Below are positions 49,166 through 58,225 of a DNA stretch of 64,000 bases, piece by piece (the stretch's first letter is position 1; every line of letters starts with the position of its first letter). Both the position numbers and the translations under genes were made by a program. Source of the stretch: Hyphomicrobium sp. (GTDB lineage Bacteria > Pseudomonadota > Alphaproteobacteria > Rhizobiales > Hyphomicrobiaceae). A model generated the notes under the pieces. That model did no database searches. It saw only the letters and a list, made by a program, of their open reading frames with translations, and was not told the DNA's origin. The stretch is taken from assembly GCA_030148725.1 (NCBI GenBank), contig JASBSU010000012.1:62001-126000 (forward strand). Direction: 5' to 3'.

Positions 49166-52100
49166 TTAGGAATGCCCCCCGCGAGCGTCAAGATGGCTGA
49201 CGTCGAGGTCCCATAGGCGGGCGGCATAGCTGTCCAGCAGATCGTTGGGAACAGGCATGATTCGCGGCCCGTCCGTCCATAGCAGAGCCGCCCGGACAGC
49301 CCGACCTGCATAGATTTCGCGCAGCGCCAGCCGATAGGCTGCCAGCTGGAAGAGGTAGGCAGCTGCAACCTGTTCCACCTTTTGGGGCGGCGGCCGATTG
49401 GTCTTGTAGTCGACGATGAGCACCTCGCTGCCGAGGTCGACCAGCCGGTCGAGCTGGCCCATCAGCTTCAGGGGCGGCCCCTTCCCCGTCGAGTTGGGCA
49501 GCACCGCCACGATCGGCACTTCCGCCCGGCTCTTCGGTCCGAACAAGGGAGCGAACTCCGGAGCCGTCAGAATGGCCAGCGATTCCTTGGCGATCGAGCT
49601 GCGCACCTTGGTCGACAGCGCTTCACCGCGCGCGGCGAGAAACCCGGTAGCCGCCTTCTCCCAGCCCGCTTGAGGCAGCGTCGGCAGATACTGCAGAAGC
49701 GCGTGCGTGAGCGTGCCGCGGATGAAGCGGTTGTCGGTCGCCTGCGCGGACGGTGACGGCGCGGCAGGCTCCTCGCCCACCGGAAGCGCCTTCGGCCGCG
49801 TCTCGACGATAGGCTCACCCTCGGCGTCCGGTGCGTAAGCTTCGAGCCGCGACGGCGCGAGCGGAATGGAAAGGGTCGCTTCACGCGGCGCAGCGCTCTC
49901 CGCCCACGCCGGCAACGTGACCCGCTCCGTCTCTTGCTTGTGCGCGGTATCGCGCGGCTTGGGCGCAATTGCCTGCGGCGCCACGCAACGGCGAACCACG
50001 ACACCCGAGGCGTCGGTCACGTCTTCCACGCGGCCCGCAAGGCCCGCCTCGATGTGGCTGTACCAGCAGTCGGGCGCCTTGGACCTCTTGCCCTCGAAGC
50101 CGGTGACGTACAGCCGGTCGCGCGCGCGTGTCATGGCGACGTAGAGGAGCCGGTTCAGCTCCTCGCCCTCGCGGCGCGAGCGGGCACGCTGCGCAGCGGC
50201 GATCACCGCATGCTTGCTCGTGCCTTTGACGCTCCACACGAATGGAGTTCCATCCGTGCGATCCGGCAGCCGCAGATCGCCGAGCTCGTACAGCGAGGTC
50301 ATCGGTCCGCCCGACGCCGTCGAGCATGTATCCGGCAGGAACACGATCGGTGCCTCGAGGCCCTTCGCGCCATGCACGGTCATGACGCGCACCTCGTCCC
50401 GCCCTTGCTCCATGTCGCGTTTCACTTCGCGGTCGGCTTCCCGAAGATAGGTCATGAAGCCGGTCAGCGAGGGCGCCTCCGCGTCGTCGTAGCTGAGCGC
50501 GAGATTGAGGAACTCGTCGATCGGATCGGTCGCCTCGGCACCCAGGCGCGCCAGCAGCTTCGCGCGCCCGCCTTCTCGGTCGAGGATGGACGCGAAGAAC
50601 TCGAACGGCGGCACGAAGTCCGCGCGCGAGCGCCAGCGCTTCAGCGTCTCCACCGCCGCGAAAAAGCGCGCATTGTCGTCCTTGTGCGCAATCAGCGCCT
50701 TCCACAGTGCACCGCCGCGGCCCGTCGCAATGGCCATCAGGTCATCGTCGTCGAGACCGATCAGCGGACTTTTCAAAACCTCGGCCAGTGAAAGGTCGTC
50801 TTCGGGCAGCGTCAGGAAATCGCCGAGCGACATCAGGTCCTGCACCACAATCTGCTCGGAGAGCCGCAGCCGGTCGGCACCGGCAACCGGAATCCCCCGC
50901 GCCTTCAGCGCCGCCACCATCGGCGCCGCAAACGGGCGCCGCTTGCGCACCAGGATGATGATGTCTCCAGCCCGGATCGGGCGACCTTCCGAAGCCAGCG
51001 TTTCACCCTCGTCCAGCCAGCGCCGGATCGTGGCCGCGATGCGCTCGGCGAGGCGCTCTGCCGGCGCGCGCCCCGTCGCCTCATCGAGCGGCAGCCAAGG
51101 ATCGGTGTCGGCAGTCTGCTCCGGCAGCTCGGTCGGCCAGATTTCGACAACGCCGCCATGCCCCATGCGATGCACGGCATGACGCACGATCGCGCCTTCC
51201 GCCGTGAGGCCGGGCGTGCGCACATGATCCGCAAAGACGCGATCGACGGCCTCCAGCACCGGCGCCACGGTGCGGAACGACAGGTCGAGCGGAATGCGCC
51301 GCCACGTGCGATCGCGGCTCAACTCGGCGAACCGCTTGCCCATCTCCGCGAACTTGTGCGGTGCCGCGCCTTGGAACGAATAGATCGACTGCTTTTCGTC
51401 GCCCACCGCGAACAGCGTGCGCACCGCTTCGTGCTGGCCGCTGCCGTTGAAGAATTCATCCGCCAGCGAGCGCACGATTTCCCATTGCTCCGGGCTCGTG
51501 TCCTGCGCCTCGTCGACGAGGATGTGGTCGATGCCGCGGTCGAGTTTGTACATGACCCACGCGGCGAGATCCTTGCCGCTCAGCAGCCCGACGCTGCGCA
51601 TGATGAGGTCGTCGTAGTCGAGCGCTGCGCGCCGCTGCTTGGCGAGCGTGTAGCGCTGCAGGACGGAATGGGCGAGACGATGCAGCGCTATGGTAGCCGT
51701 AATGACGCGCACTCCGCGCCGCTCATCGACGTAGGTCATGAAGCGCGCCTGCGCATCCGCCATTGTTTCTTCAAGGCCCGGGAACGCCGCCTTGACTGCG
51801 TTCGTCATCAGGCGTGAGCGTGCGCCTTTGTCGGTGCAGAAGTAATCTTCGAGTGCTGCCGCGCGTGCTGCGCTCGATGCCGCCGTCAATGCTGCAATGA
51901 TCGACGGTGCGAGGCTCTGGTCGCTCTTGCTGCCACCGCTGAGACCGTCGCGCAGCCGCACGAGGTCGGCGTCGGCGACGACATCGGCCATGTCGCGCTC
52001 GATGTCCTCGCTGTTCACGTCCTCGCGCACGCCAAAATGGCTGCGGAACACCCGTTCGAGACCGACGAGAGCGTCACCATCGCCGTCGCCGAAGTCGATG

Positions 52101-52747
52101 CGCGTTGCGCTGTCGAGCCATCGCCGCTGGGCGAGCGCCGCCCGCAACACCTCGTCGAAACGATCTTCCGTCACGTACGGAATGACGGCATCGAGCGCCG
52201 AACGCTGCGCGCTGTCGCCGGTGTTGGTCGCTTCCACGAGCGTCGCATCGGTCGCCTCACGCAGCAGCGCGGCGGCGGTGGTGTCGTCGAGCACCGTGAA
52301 GCCTGGGGCAACGCCTGCCTCCAGCGGAAAGCGCTGCAGCAGCCGCTCGCAGAACGAGTGAATGGTCTGAACCTTGAGCCCGCCCGGCGTCTCGATCGCA
52401 ACGGCGAACAGCGTGCGCGCAAGCTGCGTTTCGCCCGGCAAGGGTTTCCGGTCGCAAAGCGCCGTGATCTCGGAGGCAAGCTTGTCCTCCGGTGCGGTCA
52501 CCCACTTCGCCAGCGTATCGAACACGCGTTTCGACATCTCGGCCGCCGCGGCCTTCGTGTAGGTGAGGCACAATATCCGCTCCGGCGGCGTGCCCGACAG
52601 CATCAGCCGCAGCACGCGCTGCGTCAGGACGTGCGTCTTGCCGGTGCCGGCGTTTGCACTCACCCAGACCGAGGCGGTGGGATCGGCTGCGTCGCGTTGT
52701 GCGAGCTTGGTGCGATCGAGATCCGAGAGGGAAGCTTGCTGGCTCAT
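49166..52747 (-). CDS. addA: Double-strand break repair helicase-nuclease AddA
   Basis: 1193-aa UvrD-family helicase with a C-terminal RecB-type nuclease, half of AddAB, which processes DNA ends for RecA. Walker A ANAGTGKT (Lys37), the DEAQD box (VDEAQDTSPEQW), the later motif VMTVHGAKGLEAPIVFLPDT and nuclease motif IVDYKTNRPP are seen. ATG 52747 overlaps the addB stop (ATGA), so the two subunits are coupled. A frame from 52783 lies inside addB and is not preferred. Confidence 0.97.
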   Translation of the reverse strand: MSQQASLSDLDRTKLAQRDAADPTASVWVSANAGTGKTHVLTQRVLRLMLSGTPPERILCLTYTKAAAAEMSKRVFDTLAKWVTAPEDKLASEITALCDRKPLPGETQLARTLFAVAIETPGGLKVQTIHSFCERLLQRFPLEAGVAPGFTVLDDTTAAALLREATDATLVEATNTGDSAQRSALDAVIPYVTEDRFDEVLRAALAQRRWLDSATRIDFGDGDGDALVGLERVFRSHFGVREDVNSEDIERDMADVVADADLVRLRDGLSGGSKSDQSLAPSIIAALTAASSAARAAALEDYFCTDKGARSRLMTNAVKAAFPGLEETMADAQARFMTYVDERRGVRVITATIALHRLAHSVLQRYTLAKQRRAALDYDDLIMRSVGLLSGKDLAAWVMYKLDRGIDHILVDEAQDTSPEQWEIVRSLADEFFNGSGQHEAVRTLFAVGDEKQSIYSFQGAAPHKFAEMGKRFAELSRDRTWRRIPLDLSFRTVAPVLEAVDRVFADHVRTPGLTAEGAIVRHAVHRMGHGGVVEIWPTELPEQTADTDPWLPLDEATGRAPAERLAERIAATIRRWLDEGETLASEGRPIRAGDIIILVRKRRPFAAPMVAALKARGIPVAGADRLRLSEQIVVQDLMSLGDFLTLPEDDLSLAEVLKSPLIGLDDDDLMAIATGRGGALWKALIAHKDDNARFFAAVETLKRWRSRADFVPPFEFFASILDREGGRAKLLARLGAEATDPIDEFLNLALSYDDAEAPSLTGFMTYLREADREVKRDMEQGRDEVRVMTVHGAKGLEAPIVFLPDTCSTASGGPMTSLYELGDLRLPDRTDGTPFVWSVKGTSKHAVIAAAQRARSRREGEELNRLLYVAMTRARDRLYVTGFEGKRSKAPDCWYSHIEAGLAGRVEDVTDASGVVVRRCVAPQAIAPKPRDTAHKQETERVTLPAWAESAAPREATLSIPLAPSRLEAYAPDAEGEPIVETRPKALPVGEEPAAPSPSAQATDNRFIRGTLTHALLQYLPTLPQAGWEKAATGFLAARGEALSTKVRSSIAKESLAILTAPEFAPLFGPKSRAEVPIVAVLPNSTGKGPPLKLMGQLDRLVDLGSEVLIVDYKTNRPPPQKVEQVAAAYLFQLAAYRLALREIYAGRAVRAALLWTDGPRIMPVPNDLLDSYAARLWDLDVSHLDARGGHS

Positions 52748-55700
52748 GACGCGATGACCTCGTCCTCGCCCGGCACCGCCCATTCGGCAACGCGCGCCAG
52801 ATGCGCATATTCGTCGTAGTCATATTGGAAGCGCGCGCGCCGAAGCGCTTTGTACGGGGTTGTCTCATCGTCGAAGCGCGCAATGAGCCGCGTGAGGTTT
52901 TCGAGCGCCGCCTCGGCGAGCATCGTCACGTCGCCGGCGTCCACGGGCTTATCCTCGCCCGGCGGCTCCGCTCCTGTGGCGCGGACATATCGCAAGCCGA
53001 TCACCGGCAGTCCTGCGACGCCGTCGAAACCCGGCAGGCCGAGCGCCACCGCCGCCTCCAGCGGCAGCTGCGATTTCATCCCCGATGCGATCTGCCTGTC
53101 GCTCGGAACGCTGCCGGTCTTGTAGTCGGTGATGATGATGCCGCGAGAGGTTACGTCGATGCGATCGGCACGCGCTGTGAGCGTGAAAATCCCCGCGGTA
53201 CCTGCGATCACACGTTGGCCCGTCACTTCGGCCACGATGCGTTGAACGTCGGCGCGTCGCGCCGGCTCGGTGTCGGCGAACCAGTCCGCGAAGCGATGGA
53301 ACCGCGGCAGCCAGAACGCCGCGACGCGTGGATTGCCGATATAGTCTTCCAGCACGCCGCGTGCGATCTCGATGAGCTTGGAGCGCGCATCGCCGGGCAG
53401 CGTATCGGGATACATCGCCGCAAAGCGGCTCATGATGTCGTGCACGACATTGCCGAGCAGTGCGGCGTTGGGATCCTCGCCGAGCGCCGGCAGCTTCTCC
53501 AGCTTCAGGATGTCCTTGGCGAAGATTGCATACGGATTGGCAAGCCATGTTTCGATGCGCGTCACGCTGAGGCGTCGCGGCCGCAGCGCGAGAGGAGGGC
53601 GCGGTTCGGGCGCCGATATGCGGATGCGGTTCTGTGTGTCATCGCGCATGCGCGCCCATCCGAGCCACGGCTGGGTGGGCTGCAACTGGTCCGCGATGCC
53701 GAAGCCCGAGAGCAGCGCCTGCAGACGCATCAGCCAGCGCGAGGGCACCGTGGGCACGCCGTCGATCTTCTCCGCGCGCGTCAGGTACACCTGCTTCGCG
53801 CCAAGTAGCGACGTAAAATCATGCGCCGCGTGGCCGATCGCAGCTTCCGGCGACGGAAGCCGCAGATCCTTGCGCATCGGGCGGTTGAGCCAGGGACCGG
53901 GATCTGCCGCCTCCGGCCATGTCCCATCGTTGAGCGAACCCAGCACGATGACGTCCGGTTGCTGCAGGCGGGCTTCGAACGGACCCCAGATCGACAATCG
54001 GGGATGCACGGCAACGCGCGAGCGCACGTTCTCACCGACGAGGAAGCTGCGATAGAGATCGGGATAGTCGGCAGCCGTGACCTGCAGCGCTGGAAGCCGT
54101 TCGTCGATGAGGCCGGCAAAGAAGCTCGATGCCGCGGCGCCGGCTTCACCCTGCCACAGCGGAGAGCCGTTGTCGGAGGCTTCTGCTTCCGGCAGCGCGC
54201 ACAGCGCTTCGGCCACGGCGATGTGCGCCTTGGCGATGTCCTGCATCGATTGCAGCCCGCGCGCGCGGAACACATCCAGCAATGGTGCGTACGCCTGCGT
54301 CAGTCGCGCGACGAGTTCGTGCGCTCCGGTCCAGTCGTCGGGCCAGAGCCTTTTCACGGCGCGCCGCCGCCGATCCTTGTTCGCATCGGCGCGATCGAGC
54401 GCATCCGCAACGCCTTGGATGCCGCGCCCGAGGTACACATCGCGAAACGCAGCGATTTCCAGCGCCCGCGCGGCGCGGCGCACGCCGAACGCATCGAGCC
54501 CCAGCCGTGTCAGCGGATGCTTCAGCAGGGCCATGACTGCGGCCGGCGCAAAGTCTTCGGCGACCGCAGCGATGGTGAGGTCGAGAAATGTGCCTGGCGG
54601 TGTCTTGGCGAACGGACGTCCCGCGGAATCGTCGACGCGAATGCCCCAGGCTTCGAGCCGCACCGCAACCCGTCGTGCAAGCAGCCGGTCCGGTGAGACC
54701 AGCGCCGCCGTGCGCCCGGGCGTCTCGGCCGCTTCGCGCAGGATCAGCGCGATCACCTCCGCCTCGTCCTGCGCTGACGGCGCCTCGATGAGGCTGACGC
54801 CCTCGAGCGCGCTTTGCACGTCTGCCTTATCGGTCTTGCCGATGTAATCCTGCCAACGCCCGGTCATTTTCGAGGGGCGCATCGTCTCTGCGATGAGCAC
54901 GTCACGCGCGATCTGCGCTTCATCCGGCTCGGCGCCGGGCAGCTGCATCACGTCGCGGCGCGCGATGCCGAGTTCCGACAGCAGCTTGTGAAAGCCGAAC
55001 TGCGGATGCTCTGGGTGCTCCGCGATGGCCGCCCAGCTTTCTTCGTCGAGGTAGAGGTCGAGCCCCGGCAGCACGATGGCGCCCTGCGGTAGTGCAGCGA
55101 CGGCCCGCATCAGCTCCACGGTGGCCGGAAACGAGCCTGTCACGCCAGCAACGATCACCGGACCCGACGCGCCCGTTGCGAGCCGCTCTGCCTCGGCAAG
55201 AATGGCGCGATTGCGCCGCGCTGACGGCGAAAGGAGTTTCTTCTCCTCGATATAGGCTGGCCAGAAAGCCGTGATGATTTTGAGGAAGTCGAGCGTCTGC
55301 TGCCAGTGTTCGGAATATTCTGCAGGCACCAGCGAGGCGAGACCGTCGAGCGCCACGTCCTCGTTCTCGACGAGATCCATCAGCTTCGCGAGTTCGGACG
55401 CAAGCTGCGCGGCCTGCGCTGGCGTATTGGCACCAGCCGCGACCGCGAGATCGGAAAGATGCCCGGCGTCGCCGCCGCCTCTGCGCATCGCTTCAGACCA
55501 CTTCTGCACCAGCATCGTCAGCACTAGGCGTCGCTCGATCTCGCTCACCGCCGGCGGAAGATCGAGCGCGTCGCTGCCGAGCGTTCCGGGGCTTGCAAGT
55601 CCTGAAAGCAGGGCCAGGTCTTCATCGCCCGCCGAGATGGGACGTATCTGCGGCAGAGTCATCGCGCGCCCGCCGGCTGCGGTCAGGAAAGCCTCCTGCA

Positions 55701-55917
55701 TCACGCGCGATGCACGCCGCGTCGGCAGCAGCAGCGTGATATCCGGGAGCGCCAGCGGATCGGGCGGCGTGCCGCCTGTCGAGGGAAGATCTCCGTTCAG
55801 GATCGCTGTCGCGACCGAGGCGAGGAACGGGCGCCCTGTCGGAACCGTGAACACACGGACAGTGCCGGCTCCGCCATAGCCCGAGCCGTCTTCTGCACTG
55901 TCAGGTGACGTCCTCAC
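52744..55917 (-). CDS. addB: Double-strand break repair protein AddB
   Basis: 1057-aa partner of AddA with an inactivated helicase-like fold and a second nuclease domain. It starts with VFTVPTGRPFLASVATAIL, has the modified core LLLPTRRASRVMQEAFL and ends with a RecB-like nuclease (IITDYKTGSVPSDRQ). No four-cysteine iron-sulfur pattern of the Bacillus type stands out, matching the rhizobial kind. GTG 55917 with AAAGGTGG upstream was chosen; it overlaps the end of murU. Confidence 0.95.
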   Translation of the reverse strand: MRTSPDSAEDGSGYGGAGTVRVFTVPTGRPFLASVATAILNGDLPSTGGTPPDPLALPDITLLLPTRRASRVMQEAFLTAAGGRAMTLPQIRPISAGDEDLALLSGLASPGTLGSDALDLPPAVSEIERRLVLTMLVQKWSEAMRRGGGDAGHLSDLAVAAGANTPAQAAQLASELAKLMDLVENEDVALDGLASLVPAEYSEHWQQTLDFLKIITAFWPAYIEEKKLLSPSARRNRAILAEAERLATGASGPVIVAGVTGSFPATVELMRAVAALPQGAIVLPGLDLYLDEESWAAIAEHPEHPQFGFHKLLSELGIARRDVMQLPGAEPDEAQIARDVLIAETMRPSKMTGRWQDYIGKTDKADVQSALEGVSLIEAPSAQDEAEVIALILREAAETPGRTAALVSPDRLLARRVAVRLEAWGIRVDDSAGRPFAKTPPGTFLDLTIAAVAEDFAPAAVMALLKHPLTRLGLDAFGVRRAARALEIAAFRDVYLGRGIQGVADALDRADANKDRRRRAVKRLWPDDWTGAHELVARLTQAYAPLLDVFRARGLQSMQDIAKAHIAVAEALCALPEAEASDNGSPLWQGEAGAAASSFFAGLIDERLPALQVTAADYPDLYRSFLVGENVRSRVAVHPRLSIWGPFEARLQQPDVIVLGSLNDGTWPEAADPGPWLNRPMRKDLRLPSPEAAIGHAAHDFTSLLGAKQVYLTRAEKIDGVPTVPSRWLMRLQALLSGFGIADQLQPTQPWLGWARMRDDTQNRIRISAPEPRPPLALRPRRLSVTRIETWLANPYAIFAKDILKLEKLPALGEDPNAALLGNVVHDIMSRFAAMYPDTLPGDARSKLIEIARGVLEDYIGNPRVAAFWLPRFHRFADWFADTEPARRADVQRIVAEVTGQRVIAGTAGIFTLTARADRIDVTSRGIIITDYKTGSVPSDRQIASGMKSQLPLEAAVALGLPGFDGVAGLPVIGLRYVRATGAEPPGEDKPVDAGDVTMLAEAALENLTRLIARFDDETTPYKALRRARFQYDYDEYAHLARVAEWAVPGEDEVIAS

Positions 55918-56638
55918 GTTCGATCCACCTTTCCGCCTCAACGAGGGCTTCCGGCGTTCCGACGTGCATCCAAAGGCCATCGAGGCGGATGCCGAACAGT
56001 CTGCCGTTGTCGATGGCTGCGTCCCACAGCCTGTTCATCGAGTAGACACCCTCTGCAGCGCCCTCGAAGAGGCGCGGGTGTGCGATCGAAACGCCGGTGA
56101 ATACGAACGGCACCAGCTGTTGCTCGCCGCGCCGGCTGAGGCGCCCGTGTTCATCCATCGCAAAATCGCCCGACCCGTCGTAGCCGAGGCTGGTAGCCGC
56201 GGATGCGAGCAGCATGAGCGAATCCATGCGGTCGGGATCCCATACCGAGAATAGCCGCTCCAGGTTGGACCCGACCCCCTCGATCCAGACCGAGTCGGAG
56301 TTGTGAATCAAGAACGGCTCCCGGCCCAGCAGCGGCAGAGCGTTCACAACCCCGCCCCCCGTATCGAGAAGCTCTTGGCGCTCATCGGAAATTACGATTT
56401 TCGGCCGCTCGCGCTTCTTCACATGCGCTTCGAGCTTGTCGGCCTGATAGTGCACATTGACGACCGCGCGCTCGACCCCCGCCGCCGCGATGCGGTCCAG
56501 CACATGGTCGATCAGCGTCCTGCCTTTCAACACGACCATCGGCTTGGGAATGTCTTTTGTCAGCGGCATCATGCGTTTGCCGAAGCCGCCGGCGAGCACC
56601 ATTGCCGCCCCGGGGCGCCAGCGCGTTGAGGCAGTCAT
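55901..56638 (-). CDS. murU: MurNAc-1-phosphate uridylyltransferase-like protein (MurU)
   Basis: 245-aa nucleotidyltransferase. The signature AMVLAGGFGKRMMPLTKDIPKPMV is that of the sugar-1-phosphate NTP transferase family, with metal-binding Asp in IHNSDSVW. Next to an AmgK-type kinase it is best read as MurU, which turns MurNAc-alpha-1-P into UDP-MurNAc in the recycling route that bypasses MurA/MurB. A mannose-1-phosphate guanylyltransferase role cannot be excluded by sequence alone. It lies 12 bp after the tsaE-amgK gene. Confidence 0.85.
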   Translation of the reverse strand: MTASTRWRPGAAMVLAGGFGKRMMPLTKDIPKPMVVLKGRTLIDHVLDRIAAAGVERAVVNVHYQADKLEAHVKKRERPKIVISDERQELLDTGGGVVNALPLLGREPFLIHNSDSVWIEGVGSNLERLFSVWDPDRMDSLMLLASAATSLGYDGSGDFAMDEHGRLSRRGEQQLVPFVFTGVSIAHPRLFEGAAEGVYSMNRLWDAAIDNGRLFGIRLDGLWMHVGTPEALVEAERWIEREDVT

Positions 56639-56650
56639 GGATGGGCTCCG

Positions 56651-58213
56651 TTAAGAGGCGAGAGGGATCGCCCGCGCGTCGACGGGAAAGTGCTTGTCGT
56701 ACCAGCTCTTGAGCCGCGCCAGCTTTGGGTGTGCAAGGTCGCGGTCGAGATAGCGCCACAGGCGCGGAACGTGCTGCAGGTAGCCCGGTTTGCCGTCACG
56801 CTTTGCAAGGCGCGCGAAGATGCCGACGATCTTGGTGTTGCGCTGGGCACCGAGCGCTGCGTAGGCGAAGGCGAAAGCATCACGATCGAAACCTCCGCGC
56901 GCGGCGACGCCGTCGCAGTAGTGATTGAAGAGACGCGCTTCGAGTTCGGCCGGAACATCGACGCGCGCGTCCTGCAGCAGCGAGACGAGGTCGTACGCGG
57001 CCGGCCCTCGCATCGCATCCTGAAAGTCTATCACCCCGACCCGCGCAATCCCTTCCCGCTCCGGCAACCAGAGAAGATTGGGCGAGTGGTAGTCGCGCAA
57101 CACCCACGCCGGCGGCATCTTGCCGATCTCAGCGAAAATATCGGCCCATAGCGCGGTGAACTCGGCGCGCTCGTCCGGCATCAGGGGCGAACCGCGCAGC
57201 GCCGGCCAGTACCAGTCGACGATAAGCTCGGTCTCGATCGCCATGGCACCGGGATCGTATTCCGAGATGCGATGCACGCCACCACCCGCCACCCACAGAT
57301 CGCTCGGCGCTGGCGCGTGCGAAAGCGAAACGAGCGCATCGACCGCCGCCTGCCACAACGTTTCCTGGTCGGTACCGCCCGTGATCTCGCGACCGAACAC
57401 GCGATCGCCGAGATCGTCGAGCAGCAGAAAGCCATTGTCGAGGTCCTGCTCCAGAACCCGCGGTACGGTGAGGCCTGCGTCGGCGAGCGCGTTTGCCACG
57501 GCAACGAACGGCCGGACGTCCTCGGCAAGGTGCGCCAAGCGGCTATAGGGAAGCCCATTTCGGATCGGCGGGCCGTCCGGTTGACGCGGCCAGTCCATCA
57601 GGATGGCATCCGGCGTGCCCTGCCGGACGAGGCGCCCGTAGCGCCGCACCGATGCATCGCCCTGCAAATAGAGAAGCTTGCGCTCGGCTGCACAGCCGTT
57701 GACTTGGCCGCCGTTCGCGCTGCCGCGCCCGATCAAGCGCCGCATGGCGATGAAGCGATCGAGCCGTGGCGCCCAGGTCCCGTGCCCCGTCAGCACGACG
57801 CGACGGCTGGATACAGCCCCGTCGTCGTCGATACGAATGGCGAGCCGGTCCTCGGGCAGGCGATCAGCCGCCCTCTCCGGCCATTCGACAAGCGCTATTC
57901 CGTTCCTGAGAGCAAGGTCCAGTCCGAGTTCGTCGAGCTCCTCTGGCGCGCCAAGCCGGTAAAGGTCGAAGTGCGCGACCGGCATCCGCGGGCTCGTATA
58001 GCTCTGCACCAGCGTGAAAGTCGGGCTCGGAATTTCCTCGTTCTCATCGCCCGTCAGCGCCCGGATCACGGCGCGGGCGAGGGTCGTCTTCCCCGCCCCC
58101 AGCTCCCCGCTCAGCGCGAAGAGATCGCCAGGGCGTGCGACGAACGCCAGTTCCTCGCCGAGACGCAAAAGCTCGGGCTCGGTGACGCTTTCGATGGTGT
58201 GGCAAGTCGACAT
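56651..58213 (-). CDS. tsaE: TsaE-AmgK fusion: t6A ATPase plus sugar kinase
   Basis: 520-aa two-domain protein. Residues about 1-150 are TsaE, the ATPase of the tRNA t6A37 complex, with Walker A GELGAGKT (36-43), SPTFTLVQ and HFDLYRL. From about 180 to the end is an aminoglycoside-phosphotransferase-like kinase (VLRDYHSPNLLWLP, VGVIDFQDAMRGPAAYDL), the pattern of the MurNAc/GlcNAc anomeric kinase AmgK. AmgK supplies MurNAc-alpha-1-P to MurU, whose gene follows. The fusion joins tRNA modification and wall recycling in one chain. Domain limits are approximate. Confidence 0.92.
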   Translation of the reverse strand: MSTCHTIESVTEPELLRLGEELAFVARPGDLFALSGELGAGKTTLARAVIRALTGDENEEIPSPTFTLVQSYTSPRMPVAHFDLYRLGAPEELDELGLDLALRNGIALVEWPERAADRLPEDRLAIRIDDDGAVSSRRVVLTGHGTWAPRLDRFIAMRRLIGRGSANGGQVNGCAAERKLLYLQGDASVRRYGRLVRQGTPDAILMDWPRQPDGPPIRNGLPYSRLAHLAEDVRPFVAVANALADAGLTVPRVLEQDLDNGFLLLDDLGDRVFGREITGGTDQETLWQAAVDALVSLSHAPAPSDLWVAGGGVHRISEYDPGAMAIETELIVDWYWPALRGSPLMPDERAEFTALWADIFAEIGKMPPAWVLRDYHSPNLLWLPEREGIARVGVIDFQDAMRGPAAYDLVSLLQDARVDVPAELEARLFNHYCDGVAARGGFDRDAFAFAYAALGAQRNTKIVGIFARLAKRDGKPGYLQHVPRLWRYLDRDLAHPKLARLKSWYDKHFPVDARAIPLAS

Positions 58214-58225
58214 TTACCGTTCACT

